Shown here piece by piece: positions 9,951 through 18,074 of a stretch of 64,000 nt of DNA. The stretch is taken from NCBI RefSeq assembly GCF_002911695.1, contig NZ_PQBS01000004.1:1-64000 (forward strand), read 5' to 3'. Every line of letters starts with the position of its first letter. Position 1 is the stretch's first letter. Source of the stretch: Gracilimonas amylolytica. Lineage in GTDB: Bacteria; Bacteroidota; Rhodothermia; Balneolales; Balneolaceae. The position numbers and the translations under genes are program-made. The notes beneath the pieces were generated by a model. The model saw nothing but the letters and a program-made list of their open reading frames with translations. It did no database searches and was not told where the DNA came from.

Positions 9951-12524
9951 ATGAACTTCTCCACATTACGTAATTACCTTCTTACTTTAAGTTTGATATT
10001 TGGAACCCTGGGATGTTCAAATTCTCCGAGTATAGAACCCGGAGTTTCACTGGAACTCGCTCAGTTTCGAAAAGCCAATATTTCAAATATTACCTATGAA
10101 TTATACTTCAATCTCCCTGCCGAACGATCGGAAACGATCGATGCCCAGGCAACCATCTCTTTTGACCTGAAAGAGGCAGGTCATCACATTCAACTCGATT
10201 TCCGCGATACGGACGACCACTTACATTCACTGTCTATCAATGGGGAGCAAGTTCAAATCACTTTCGTGAACGAGCATATAATTCTGCCTGCTGATCACCT
10301 GACTTCAGGGACCAACACCGTGGATATTGACTTTACAGCCGGTGAGTCTTCACTGAATCGTAATCCGGATTATTTGTACACTTTGTTTGTCCCCGACAGG
10401 GCCCGAACGGCGTTTCCATTGTTCGATCAACCTGACCTGAAAGCCGTTTTTGATCTCACCCTTGAGATCCCTAAACACTGGGAAGCCATTGCCAATGCCC
10501 CGGTCAACTATGAGCACGAATCTGATTCTACCAAAACCCTGAATTTTGCCCCTTCTGATCTGATCAGTTCCTATCTGTTTTCATTTGTAGCGGGCGATTT
10601 TGAGAAGATCACCCAATCCATAGATGACGTTGAAATGACCATGCTTCACAGAGAATCGGATCAGGATAAAACAGACCGAAACATAGATGACATCTTCCGT
10701 CTGCACAAAGCCTCACTCGACTGGCTGGAAGATTACACCGGTATCGATTACCCCTTTCAGAAGTTTGATTTCGCTCTCATTCCCTCTTTCCAATATGGAG
10801 GAATGGAGCACGTTGGGGCCATTCAGTATAATGCCTCATCCCTCTTTCTGGATGAAGACCCTTCCGATTCACAATTACTGAGCCGGGCCAGCCTGATCGC
10901 TCATGAAACGGCTCATATGTGGTTTGGAGACCTGGTGACCATGGAGTGGTTCAACGATGTGTGGACCAAAGAGGTTTTCGCCAATTTTATGGCAGCAAAG
11001 ATCGTCAACCCGGGTTTTCCGGAGATCGATCATGACCTGAATTTCCTGCTTCGGCATCATCCAAGTGCCTATTCTGTGGACCGAACCGAGGGGGCAAATC
11101 CCATCCGGCAACATCTTGAAAACCTTAATGAAGCCGGACAAATGTATGGTGCTATCATCTATAACAAAGCTCCCATCATGATGCGGCAACTTGAGTTACT
11201 GGTTGGAGAAGACCTTTTCAGGGAAGGTATGCAGGAATATCTGAGCACCTATGCCTTCGATAATGCCACCTGGCCGGATCTGATCGATATTTTGGATCAA
11301 AAAGTTGAACAAGATCTGAAATCCTGGAGTGAGGTGTGGGTGAATACTCCCGGCCGTCCTCATTTCAGTTATGAATTCAGGGAAGATGAACTTCCCGGAC
11401 GGGAACCGCTTCGTTATGATATTTTGGTGCAAACTAATCCGGCCGGTATGGAACGAGTATGGCCTCAACAGGTTGGCATATGGACGATCAGTCCGCGGGA
11501 TAGCTCCTTCAAATTCTTTGATATCCTGAGCGATGAACCATCCAAATTTGCGACTTTGGACGAATTGAATGCCGAAACTAAAGTCTTCAATGCCAATGGC
11601 CGTGGTTACGGGTTATTTCCTGCCGATCTTGAAACGCTACAATACTGGCAACACCTGCGTAATGTTCGGAAAGGCTCTCATCTCATCAACCTGTACGAAA
11701 ATATGCTGGAACAAAATGAGGTAGATCCGATCGGATTTTATCATAAACTGCTGGAATTGATACAGGTCGAGGAAAATCAGCTGCTTCAAAATCAGATCCT
11801 CGGTTACATTGAGACCATTTACTGGAGATTTTTAACGGAAAATGAAAGGACAAACCTCTCAACAGAAACCGAACGAATCCTCTGGGAACAGATGATGAGT
11901 CAGTCTGAAAGCTCTAAAAAGAAATTGTTCTTTAATGCCTTTAGGGATATTGCTCTTTCTACAGAAGAGATACAAAAGATATATGATATCTGGGCGGGTG
12001 AACTTGAGATTGAGGGACTCAACCTGTCAGAGTCAGATTATATCTCAATAGCCGGTAACTTAGCTGTAAAATTACCGGAACAAGCCTCTGAGATCATTTC
12101 AAAACAGACGGAGCAGATCGAGAATGAAGATCGCAAACGTCGGTTCGAATTTATAAGTCCTGCACTGTCAAATGATCAACAAACTCGGGATGAATTCTTT
12201 GAATCACTGACAGAAGAAGAAAACCGGCAGGTTGAATCGTGGGTTCTCGGTGCTTTAGGATACCTGCATCACCCGCTTCGTGTAGAAGATTCTGAGAAGT
12301 ACATTCAACCAAGCCTGGAACTGCTTCAGGAAATTCAGGTCACCGGCGATATCTTTTTCCCAAAACGCTGGCTGGATGTAACACTTGGAAACTACGCTTC
12401 TGATTCATCCGTGGAAACTGTGCGTACTTTTCTGGATGAACGTCACGATTATAACGATCAGTTGCGAATGAAGATCCTGCAGGCTGCGGATGGGATGTTT
12501 CGGGCGAACAGGATCAAGAGTTGA
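9951..12524 (+). CDS. M1 family zinc aminopeptidase, lipoprotein
   Basis: Zinc-dependent aminopeptidase that removes N-terminal residues from peptides, here predicted to be envelope-anchored and to act in nutrient peptide breakdown. The signal ends in a lipobox (GTLGC, Cys22). The catalytic HETAH is at residues 318-322, with the third zinc ligand Glu341 eighteen residues after the second His. The substrate N-terminus motif, usually GAMEN, is GGMEH (283-287), a variant also used by other M1 subgroups. Length (857 residues) includes the N-terminal beta saddle, thermolysin-like domain and a helical C-terminal half (about 550-857). It is a single gene; a pair of hairpins follows the stop. Confidence 0.94.
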   Translation: MNFSTLRNYLLTLSLIFGTLGCSNSPSIEPGVSLELAQFRKANISNITYELYFNLPAERSETIDAQATISFDLKEAGHHIQLDFRDTDDHLHSLSINGEQVQITFVNEHIILPADHLTSGTNTVDIDFTAGESSLNRNPDYLYTLFVPDRARTAFPLFDQPDLKAVFDLTLEIPKHWEAIANAPVNYEHESDSTKTLNFAPSDLISSYLFSFVAGDFEKITQSIDDVEMTMLHRESDQDKTDRNIDDIFRLHKASLDWLEDYTGIDYPFQKFDFALIPSFQYGGMEHVGAIQYNASSLFLDEDPSDSQLLSRASLIAHETAHMWFGDLVTMEWFNDVWTKEVFANFMAAKIVNPGFPEIDHDLNFLLRHHPSAYSVDRTEGANPIRQHLENLNEAGQMYGAIIYNKAPIMMRQLELLVGEDLFREGMQEYLSTYAFDNATWPDLIDILDQKVEQDLKSWSEVWVNTPGRPHFSYEFREDELPGREPLRYDILVQTNPAGMERVWPQQVGIWTISPRDSSFKFFDILSDEPSKFATLDELNAETKVFNANGRGYGLFPADLETLQYWQHLRNVRKGSHLINLYENMLEQNEVDPIGFYHKLLELIQVEENQLLQNQILGYIETIYWRFLTENERTNLSTETERILWEQMMSQSESSKKKLFFNAFRDIALSTEEIQKIYDIWAGELEIEGLNLSESDYISIAGNLAVKLPEQASEIISKQTEQIENEDRKRRFEFISPALSNDQQTRDEFFESLTEEENRQVESWVLGALGYLHHPLRVEDSEKYIQPSLELLQEIQVTGDIFFPKRWLDVTLGNYASDSSVETVRTFLDERHDYNDQLRMKILQAADGMFRANRIKS

Positions 12525-12562
12525 ATTAAGCCTTACTTGTTTTTGCTTCAAATTTTCTTGCC

Positions 12563-12596
12563 CTACCGGGGCGAATGCGATTCGCCCTTACGGTAG
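12563..12596. repeat. Palindromic repeat, family 3, copy 1
   Basis: ctaccg/cggtag and gggcgaa/ttcgccc fold into a hairpin around tgcga. With its flanks it matches 13948-13985 at all but one of about 38 positions. It lies between the convergent aminopeptidase and propeller genes. Confidence 0.75.
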
Positions 12597-12606
12597 TACA
12601 TTCTCC

Positions 12607-12632
12607 CGTTCCCAACATCTGGGTTGGGAACG
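12607..12632. terminator. Hairpin between convergent genes
   Basis: cgttcccaac (12607-12616) pairs perfectly with gttgggaacg (12623-12632) over a six-base loop, eleven bases beyond the stop of the minus-strand propeller gene. It may work as a terminator in either direction, although no U-tract follows. The sequence resembles a common dispersed palindrome. Confidence 0.45.
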
Positions 12633-12642
12633 AGTGTAAGAT

Positions 12643-13776
12643 CTAAAGCTCTACACTAAATACATCGATCCTGGTCTCAGGATCACGATCTACCAAATAC
12701 AATTTATTATTTCGGACAGCATGAAGTTGACTTTCGGAGGGCAGCATTACACGACCAAGCGGATCTCCTTTATAATTCAACACCACATATTCTATCCCAT
12801 CTTCAGTTTCATCAATTTGCAACCAAAACCTATTGTTATCATCCAATAAAACTCGGGTAAAGGGTGGTTTTACATCCCTTATCAGTTCCCGGCGATCTCT
12901 TCGTTCTGTGCTACTGATTTCAGGAAAATAATAATCCATATCGGCATCTGTGACTAATCGGTCTTTCACGTTCAAATTTAGTTGGTGCTCTAAATCAAAA
13001 TTTTCATCATAAATTTCGATAGATGAGCTTGAAGGTCGTTGAACCATGATTCGTTTACCGGGAAGAGGGATCATATATTCTGAGTAACGATAGGGCAAAG
13101 AACTATAATTCATCGTATTTCCGTCTTCTGAAATTTGAACATAAGAAGAGTGAGTTTCTATAGATAAAACTTTCTCTTCGACTCTTAGGCTATCCCCTTC
13201 AACCCGGACAAGGTGTATAAAATCGGTAGTAAATTCTGGTGGAACTGTACCAAAAGGTATTCGAACCGAATCTACACTTATGTAAAAAGCACTGAAATCA
13301 TCTGTGGAGTGAATACCACGTAATACCCCGGGAAGCCGAAGCGTATGATCTGTATAATATTCGTAGATACCTTCATCATTAGGGCGATATTCCGTCAACA
13401 TGCCATTGTTGTTACTCATTACCAATAGCTTACCATTAAAATGCGCGTTAGCATTCTGGGTCAATTCTCCGGGTCCTCTTCCCTCTCTCGCTACCTGTGC
13501 AACATAGTTCCCCAGGCTATCGAATTGATGGATCGATTTTTCCATGCGCTCTGATACCAGGATATCTCCATTCTTCGTAAGAAACATCCTTGTTACCCAT
13601 GCAGGAATGTAATCCTCCGATTCTGTAATACTAAAATCTTTTACCAATTCTATCATGGGGATAGTGTCATAATCCAACACTTCTTTTCGTGGCTTTTCAG
13701 AGCTGCAAGAATTAATAACAATAAATGAAAAAATGACAACTAACAGAGAATGCCTATGCTTGTTTTGAATGAACAT
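12643..13776 (-). CDS. 6-bladed beta-propeller lipoprotein
   Basis: Predicted envelope lipoprotein of 377 residues (signal about 1-23, lipobox INSC, Cys24). The hallmark EGRGPGE of the 6-bladed propeller family occurs at about residues 95-101, preceded by FDSLGNYVAQV. Propeller-like strands continue to the end (IDVFSVEL). The same hallmark (EGRGPAE) is in the lipoprotein at 33837-34910, so the two are distant homologues. Substrate or partner is unknown. The gene stands alone; the same palindrome family flanks it on both sides (12563-12596 and 13950-13983). Confidence 0.85.
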   Translation of the reverse strand: MFIQNKHRHSLLVVIFSFIVINSCSSEKPRKEVLDYDTIPMIELVKDFSITESEDYIPAWVTRMFLTKNGDILVSERMEKSIHQFDSLGNYVAQVAREGRGPGELTQNANAHFNGKLLVMSNNNGMLTEYRPNDEGIYEYYTDHTLRLPGVLRGIHSTDDFSAFYISVDSVRIPFGTVPPEFTTDFIHLVRVEGDSLRVEEKVLSIETHSSYVQISEDGNTMNYSSLPYRYSEYMIPLPGKRIMVQRPSSSSIEIYDENFDLEHQLNLNVKDRLVTDADMDYYFPEISSTERRDRRELIRDVKPPFTRVLLDDNNRFWLQIDETEDGIEYVVLNYKGDPLGRVMLPSESQLHAVRNNKLYLVDRDPETRIDVFSVEL

Positions 13777-13949
13777 GTTTAAATCATTTTCGTTGAAACT
13801 GAAAACCCTGACAGGCCTAATATATCTTATTGATACTACAAATTCTATGTAATTAGTAGCTTATGGGTGGGCAGTATTAATCAGTAACTGGGGATCAAAA
13901 GAGAGTTAACGCTTGTTCCTTACATCCCTGCTGGAAACGAGATAATGCC

Positions 13950-13983
13950 CTACCGGGGCGAATGCGATTCGCCTTTACGGTAG
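13950..13983. repeat. Palindromic repeat, family 3, copy 2
   Basis: Near-identical to 12563-12596; one base differs, in the right arm (gcctttacgg for gccctta). Together the two copies flank the propeller lipoprotein gene in direct orientation. Confidence 0.75.
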
Positions 13984-14032
13984 TAGCAGTAGTAGCAGGA
14001 ATAATGAATCAAATAACCTATCCTTAAACCGC

Positions 14033-14070
14033 ACCCCGTAGAGACTTCATGCATGGTGTCTCTACGGGGT
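14033..14070 (-). terminator. Hairpin after the MFS gene
   Basis: accccgtagagac (14033-14045) is perfectly complementary to gtctctacggggt (14058-14070). It begins eight bases beyond the stop of the minus-strand MFS gene and is followed on that strand by gcggtttaag, a short U-rich stretch. It is also a typical dispersed palindrome. Confidence 0.6.
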
Positions 14071-14078
14071 GGGGTTTG

Positions 14079-15341
14079 TTATTCCACTGCATCTTCGTGA
14101 TAATGCTGCATCGCCTTCAAAAAAGAAACTGTAGCCAGAAACCCACATATCGTAAATACCAGAAGCAATGCTTTTGATGGTCCATACAGATCCGTAAACA
14201 CATGATCGATGAGCCAGCCGGTTACGGGCGGACCGATCCCGAATCCCACAATGCTGATCACAAATAAATAAACGGCACCGGCCATCCCTCTCATATCAGA
14301 CTTCACAAAATATTGTATGAGAGCCGCAGCCACTCCATTGTATGATGAGGCGATCACATTCCCGATCCCAATGAGTATAAATGCCATCGTTACCGACTCG
14401 GCCATCAACCCGAAATAATAGAATGGGAGCCCGCCCAAAGCTGCTACAATCCCCATCACAAAGCGTTTCTCCGGGCCGTATTTTATGGCCAATTTATCGG
14501 CCAGCCATCCGGATAGGTTCACCCCAACCCCTGCAAGGAACATGAACCACCCGTATTGAGATATCATGGACGGAGCCTGAAACGTATCGTTCAAAACGGT
14601 TCCAATAAAAGCTAAAATGGTATAACCACTGAGGGAAAGCAGTGAAAATCCGGCGAGATAATACCGCACACTTTTCTTCTTCAGGATAAATCTAAGCACA
14701 TTAAAAAACTCCGAAGCTTTACGATCACTTTTACCGGACTTCCTCTCCGGTTCTCGGATCAACAAAAACCCAATAGCTGCGATCACCAAACCGGGCCAAC
14801 CTACGATCTTCATGGCCTCCCGCCAGTCATAGGCTTCTGCTACGGAGCCACCGATCAAAAAAGAGAGACCTACCCCAACAAAGATCCCGGAGGCGTACAC
14901 TGAGAATACTCGGGCTCTTTTTTCGGGAGGGAAATAATCAGCAAGCAAAGAATAAACGGCGGGACTTAATGCCGACTGGCTTACCCCTACAAAAATTCGT
15001 GCTGTCACAAGAAACACGAAAGAGCTGGCAAACCCACTGGCAACGGTCATCAGGCTCCAGATCACCAACCCAATGAGAATGATCCGTTTCCGGGAAAACT
15101 GATCAGCAAACCATCCCATAAAAATCCCGCAAACGGCATAAATCAGGGAAAAAGCCGGGCCGTAGAGCACACCGATCTGTGTATTAGTGAAACCGAGGTC
15201 ATCCCGAATGGCAGTCCCCAAAACAGCCACGATCTGTCGGTCAACGAAGCTTGAGATGTAGATCAGGAATAGGAGCCCTAATACCAGCCAGGCGTAAATG
15301 TGGGGGTTGCGCGCTTCAAGTTTATCGTAGATAAATTTCAT
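14079..15341 (-). CDS. MFS transporter, Spinster-like
   Basis: Inner-membrane secondary transporter of the major facilitator superfamily with about twelve hydrophobic segments. The motif FVDRQIVAVLGTAIRDDLGFTNTQIG near the N-terminus and GWFADQFSRKRIILIG in the first cytoplasmic loop are typical of the Spinster-like/hexuronate-type branch. The start is placed at the ATG at 15341 (MKFIYDKLEARNPHIYAW, 420 residues) rather than at 15401, because the extra 20 residues are not membrane-like and match the polar AT-rich upstream DNA. The substrate cannot be told from sequence. It has no operon partner. Confidence 0.85.
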   Translation of the reverse strand: MKFIYDKLEARNPHIYAWLVLGLLFLIYISSFVDRQIVAVLGTAIRDDLGFTNTQIGVLYGPAFSLIYAVCGIFMGWFADQFSRKRIILIGLVIWSLMTVASGFASSFVFLVTARIFVGVSQSALSPAVYSLLADYFPPEKRARVFSVYASGIFVGVGLSFLIGGSVAEAYDWREAMKIVGWPGLVIAAIGFLLIREPERKSGKSDRKASEFFNVLRFILKKKSVRYYLAGFSLLSLSGYTILAFIGTVLNDTFQAPSMISQYGWFMFLAGVGVNLSGWLADKLAIKYGPEKRFVMGIVAALGGLPFYYFGLMAESVTMAFILIGIGNVIASSYNGVAAALIQYFVKSDMRGMAGAVYLFVISIVGFGIGPPVTGWLIDHVFTDLYGPSKALLLVFTICGFLATVSFLKAMQHYHEDAVE

Positions 15342-15401
15342 GGGGCTAAGATAGAGTACTGATGTATTGGATGGAAGTGGAAATGAATATCGAACATTCA
15401 A

Positions 15402-15917
15402 CCAGGAATATTGAATATTGAAGTTTACGGAGTATGAAATTAAGCTAAAGAGTCTTCTCCCCTAAGTTTAGGGAAAAACAAAGAGGGGTTGCCGAGGCGG
15501 GCAACCAAATTAAATGACTCGAACCGGAGGTCCGGGCGGGCGTTCTCCCGATTTGATCGGGATGGTTGGGAATGAGGTTAATGAGGCTAGACGAGGTAGA
15601 ACCTGCGAGCGTCCCTCGGTCCTCGCAGCGTTCGGAAACGAATGATGTAGTCAACTACCCGCAACGCTCGAAGGACCTAACGGACGCTTCGAGGGTGCTC
15701 CTATCTTATAAGTCTGATCAAGTAAACAATTGATCGATCCAACCTACCCCCTTTTGAGTGTTCGAGGCAGAACAATTAAGTGCTACTCAAAAGAGTGTCT
15801 ATCTCATTCATTAAAAAAAGTGAACATTCTTCATCTAAAAAACTCACATTAAGGGTATTAAAATGGTTATTTTCAGTGCTAACAAAATTTTGATCTATAA
15901 AAACTCACTCATTCATC
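15402..15917. other. Gene-free interval before asd
   Basis: Holds small hairpins (ggttgcc/ggcaacc at 15487-15506; tcccga/tcggga near 15547-15562), an imperfect larger inverted repeat (ggtcctcgcagcgttcgg near 15618 against 15659-15677) and a family 2 hairpin repeat (15658-15698). A 69-codon minus-strand frame at 15445-15654 crosses these hairpins and is not believed. No lysine riboswitch was recognised in front of asd. Confidence 0.6.
15658..15698. repeat. Short hairpin repeat, family 2, copy 2
   Basis: Aligns with 3564-3603: both begin cccgcaacgct, have an AGG-containing middle and end in tgc. Stem pairs differ between the copies in matching ways (cgaagg versus tggagg; ttcgag versus tccaag). 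Confidence 0.5.
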
Positions 15918-16967
15918 ATGAAAGTTGGAATTTTAGGTGCCACCGGTGCGGTAGGACAGAAATTTATTCGATTACTTCAGGGACATCCATGGTTTGAAAT
16001 CGAAGCCCTGGGAGCTTCCAAACGATCAGCAGGTAAAAAATATAAAGACGCAGCCAATTGGATCGAAGACGTCGTGTTACCTGAGCAAGTAAAGGAGATG
16101 ACCGTTAAGAACTGTGAGCCTTCTGAATTTAGTGAGGTAGATTTTGTCTTCTCAGGGTTGGATTCATCGGTTGCCGGAGAAATTGAGAAAGCGTTTGCCT
16201 CTGCCGGTATCCCGGTCATCTCAAATGCCAAGAATTATCGTCAGGATCCTACGGTTCCGCTGCTTATTCCTGAGATCAATCCGGATCATACCGAACTCAT
16301 CAAAAAACAGACTTTCACCAAAAATGGGAGCGGATGGATCGTGACAAACCCAAACTGTGTAGCGGTGCCTCTTGCCATTTCACTGAAACCCTTGTACGAT
16401 GCCTTTGGGATCGAAGCACTTATCCTCACCACCATGCAGGCCATTTCCGGAGCGGGTTATCCCGGAGTGGCGAGCCTTGACATTTTAGGTAATGTGATTC
16501 CATTTATTTCAGGAGAAGAGCCAAAAGTTGGCCCTGAAACCCGAAAACTTCTAAGCACTCTTGAAGGCAGTACCTTAGCAAAACCACATTTCCCGGTTCA
16601 GGCTTCGGCAACCAGGGTGCCAACTATTAACGGTCATATGATCTCAGCAACCGTGAAGCTGGAAAACCCACCTTCAAACTTTGAAGAACTGAAAGCGGCG
16701 TACACAAACTGGAGAAATCCGATCGCTGATCTTGACCTGCCCTTCTCTCCAAAAGAACTATATAAGTTACATGAGGAAGAAAAATATCCACAGCCCCGTT
16801 TACACGCCGATGCTGAAAACGGAATGCAGTTGCATTTAGGGCGCCTCAGAAAGGCCGAGGTTTTTGATGTCAGTTTTGTGGCCATGGCACATAATACCAT
16901 TCGAGGTGCGGCCGGCGGGGCGATCCTGAATGCTGAATTATTGGTGAAGAAAGGGTTTCTGAAATAG
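15918..16967 (+). CDS. asd: Aspartate-semialdehyde dehydrogenase
   Basis: NADPH-dependent reduction of aspartyl phosphate to aspartate semialdehyde, the branch-point step for lysine, methionine, threonine and diaminopimelate. The N-terminal nucleotide-binding motif is GATGAVGQKF (residues 7-16). The active-site cysteine is Cys147 in NPNCVAVPL. The length (349 residues) and sequence (SKRSAGKKYKDAANW; HNTIRGAAGGA) fit the archaeal/fungal-type enzyme rather than the E. coli type. A palindromic hairpin follows the stop by 15 bases. Confidence 0.94.
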   Translation: MKVGILGATGAVGQKFIRLLQGHPWFEIEALGASKRSAGKKYKDAANWIEDVVLPEQVKEMTVKNCEPSEFSEVDFVFSGLDSSVAGEIEKAFASAGIPVISNAKNYRQDPTVPLLIPEINPDHTELIKKQTFTKNGSGWIVTNPNCVAVPLAISLKPLYDAFGIEALILTTMQAISGAGYPGVASLDILGNVIPFISGEEPKVGPETRKLLSTLEGSTLAKPHFPVQASATRVPTINGHMISATVKLENPPSNFEELKAAYTNWRNPIADLDLPFSPKELYKLHEEEKYPQPRLHADAENGMQLHLGRLRKAEVFDVSFVAMAHNTIRGAAGGAILNAELLVKKGFLK

Positions 16968-16982
16968 GATCATTAACTCTGC

Positions 16983-17018
16983 TAATGTAGTGACGCCCGA
17001 TCTTGCGTCACTACATTA
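16983..17018. terminator. Palindrome with GATCTT loop, copy 1
   Basis: taatgtagtgacgc is perfectly complementary to gcgtcactacatta (14 bp) with a loop containing gatctt. It lies between the convergent asd and small-protein genes. A relative with the same outer stem and loop occurs at 37714-37749, also directly after a plus-strand stop. Confidence 0.6.
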
Positions 17019-17032
17019 TAGATATACATTTA

Positions 17033-17428
17033 TTATTCCCTATCCATTTCATCGAGGCGCTTCTGCGACATATAGAGATTCAGCTTGGTCGATAGTCGTA
17101 TGGCCTCTCCTTTGTCTCGCCTCTTTACATTTAACTTTATCTTTCCCTGTACGCTACCGGGCAACGGCTCCAGAAAAGCCCACTTATCAGCTTCAACGAT
17201 CAGTTTCCCACCTGTAAAAAGAAACCCCTTTTTGTATTTCATTTTTTTGATGTTATCAATATGGATGGCAAATTTGGACAGATTGCTCAGGCCGTTACCC
17301 ATGGCGTCATACACCTTATATTCAAACAACAGTTCGTCATCAGAATAACTGATAATACCCTTCACTTCCTTGACCTTCACATTCAGGTCATCTGATTCAT
17401 ACATCGAATAATTATAGGGAATACTCAT
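17033..17428 (-). CDS. Small PH-like protein, second of a tandem pair
   Basis: A 131-residue soluble protein with no signal peptide and no cysteine. It is a paralogue of the upstream neighbour: KLIVEADKWAFLEPLPG and LSTKLNLYMSQKRLDEMD align with KLILHGKSASSFKDLPG and ISSNLNLKLSEKKLQELD. Alternating beta-strands ending in an amphipathic helix (IRLSTKLNLYMSQKRLDEM) suggest a bacterial pleckstrin-homology-like fold. That is structural inference only. Its start overlaps the upstream stop by four bases, so the two are probably co-translated and may act as a pair. Confidence 0.7.
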   Translation of the reverse strand: MSIPYNYSMYESDDLNVKVKEVKGIISYSDDELLFEYKVYDAMGNGLSNLSKFAIHIDNIKKMKYKKGFLFTGGKLIVEADKWAFLEPLPGSVQGKIKLNVKRRDKGEAIRLSTKLNLYMSQKRLDEMDRE

Positions 17429-17808
17429 TGATCACCATCCAGTTCCTGAAGTTTCTTTTCTGATAATTTTAAATTGAGATTTGATGAAATACGAGTCGCT
17501 ACCTCACGATGTTTCCTTTTTACTTTTAATACTCTTTCGATCAGGTCTTTCCCCGGCAGATCTTTAAAGCTGGATGCAGACTTACCGTGCAAAATCAATT
17601 TTGCACTGAACCATCCTTTTTTTAATTCCAACATATCTATTTCTGAAAGCGGGATCTCTACACTTTTAAGGTCAGACTGATATGCCTCCAGAACGGCATC
17701 TTTTTTATGGAATTCAAACAGCAAACGATCCTCTTTCACTCTCAGAATTCCCTCCAGTTTCATGAACCCGCCGTTCAAATTGTCGATCGTAAAGGGAAGC
17801 GCCCTCAT
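17425..17808 (-). CDS. Small PH-like protein, first of a tandem pair
   Basis: A 127-residue protein homologous to the downstream gene. It begins with strands LEGILRVKEDRLLFEFHKKD and ends with KVKRKHREVATRISSNLNLKLSEKKLQELD. It lacks a signal peptide or membrane segment. The fold guess is the same bacterial PH-like domain, which often binds membranes or partner proteins; no function can be assigned. The pair is transcribed leftward and diverges from the 413-residue protein gene, leaving 266 bases between them. Confidence 0.7.
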   Translation of the reverse strand: MRALPFTIDNLNGGFMKLEGILRVKEDRLLFEFHKKDAVLEAYQSDLKSVEIPLSEIDMLELKKGWFSAKLILHGKSASSFKDLPGKDLIERVLKVKRKHREVATRISSNLNLKLSEKKLQELDGDQ

Positions 17809-17940
17809 ATTGTCACCTGATTTTTATTCATTTAGGCCAAATAATATTGTATTAAAAAAAGTACAAAAATTTTGTAAGGAGTTCCTATCTCATCGCTCTA
17901 ACTCTACGGTTAATGATTTCGGGGTGTAACTAGTCAAATG

Positions 17941-18012
17941 ATGAGGATTTTAGAGTATCCTCATAGTCCTTCCAGGGGTAAAGGGTTGAAAGTCCTTTTA
18001 CCCTATTTTTTT
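17941..18012 (+). promoter_or_regulatory. Leader with two hairpins and a U-tract, possible attenuator
   Basis: atgaggat (17941-17948) pairs with atcctcat (17957-17964). Next, gggtaaagg (about 17976) pairs with ccttttaccc (17994-18003, one bulge) followed by tattttttt. This has the form of a rho-independent terminator on the plus strand, yet no plus-strand gene ends nearby; the next gene starts 60-190 bases downstream. A regulated leader or a small RNA that ends here would both fit. Confidence 0.4.
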
Positions 18013-18074
18013 ATAAAAAGTTTAGAGAAAAGCTCACCTCATTTTTTTAGATTGGCCACAAACCATTATGCATT

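Larger units (their letters stand above)
13777..14078. other. Gene-free interval with palindromes
   Basis: Contains the AT-rich upstream region of the propeller gene, a family 3 palindrome (13950-13983), a short agtagc repetition at 13980-13997 and a 13-bp hairpin that probably ends the MFS gene (14033-14070). No coding region is seen. Confidence 0.6.

Noticed and set aside
15445-15654. 69-codon minus-strand frame
   Set aside because: Composed of hairpin-rich intergenic DNA; no recognisable protein features and no ribosome binding site.
15700-15917. Lysine riboswitch before asd
   Set aside because: Only AT-rich DNA and small hairpins are present; no lysine-riboswitch-like junction was recognised.
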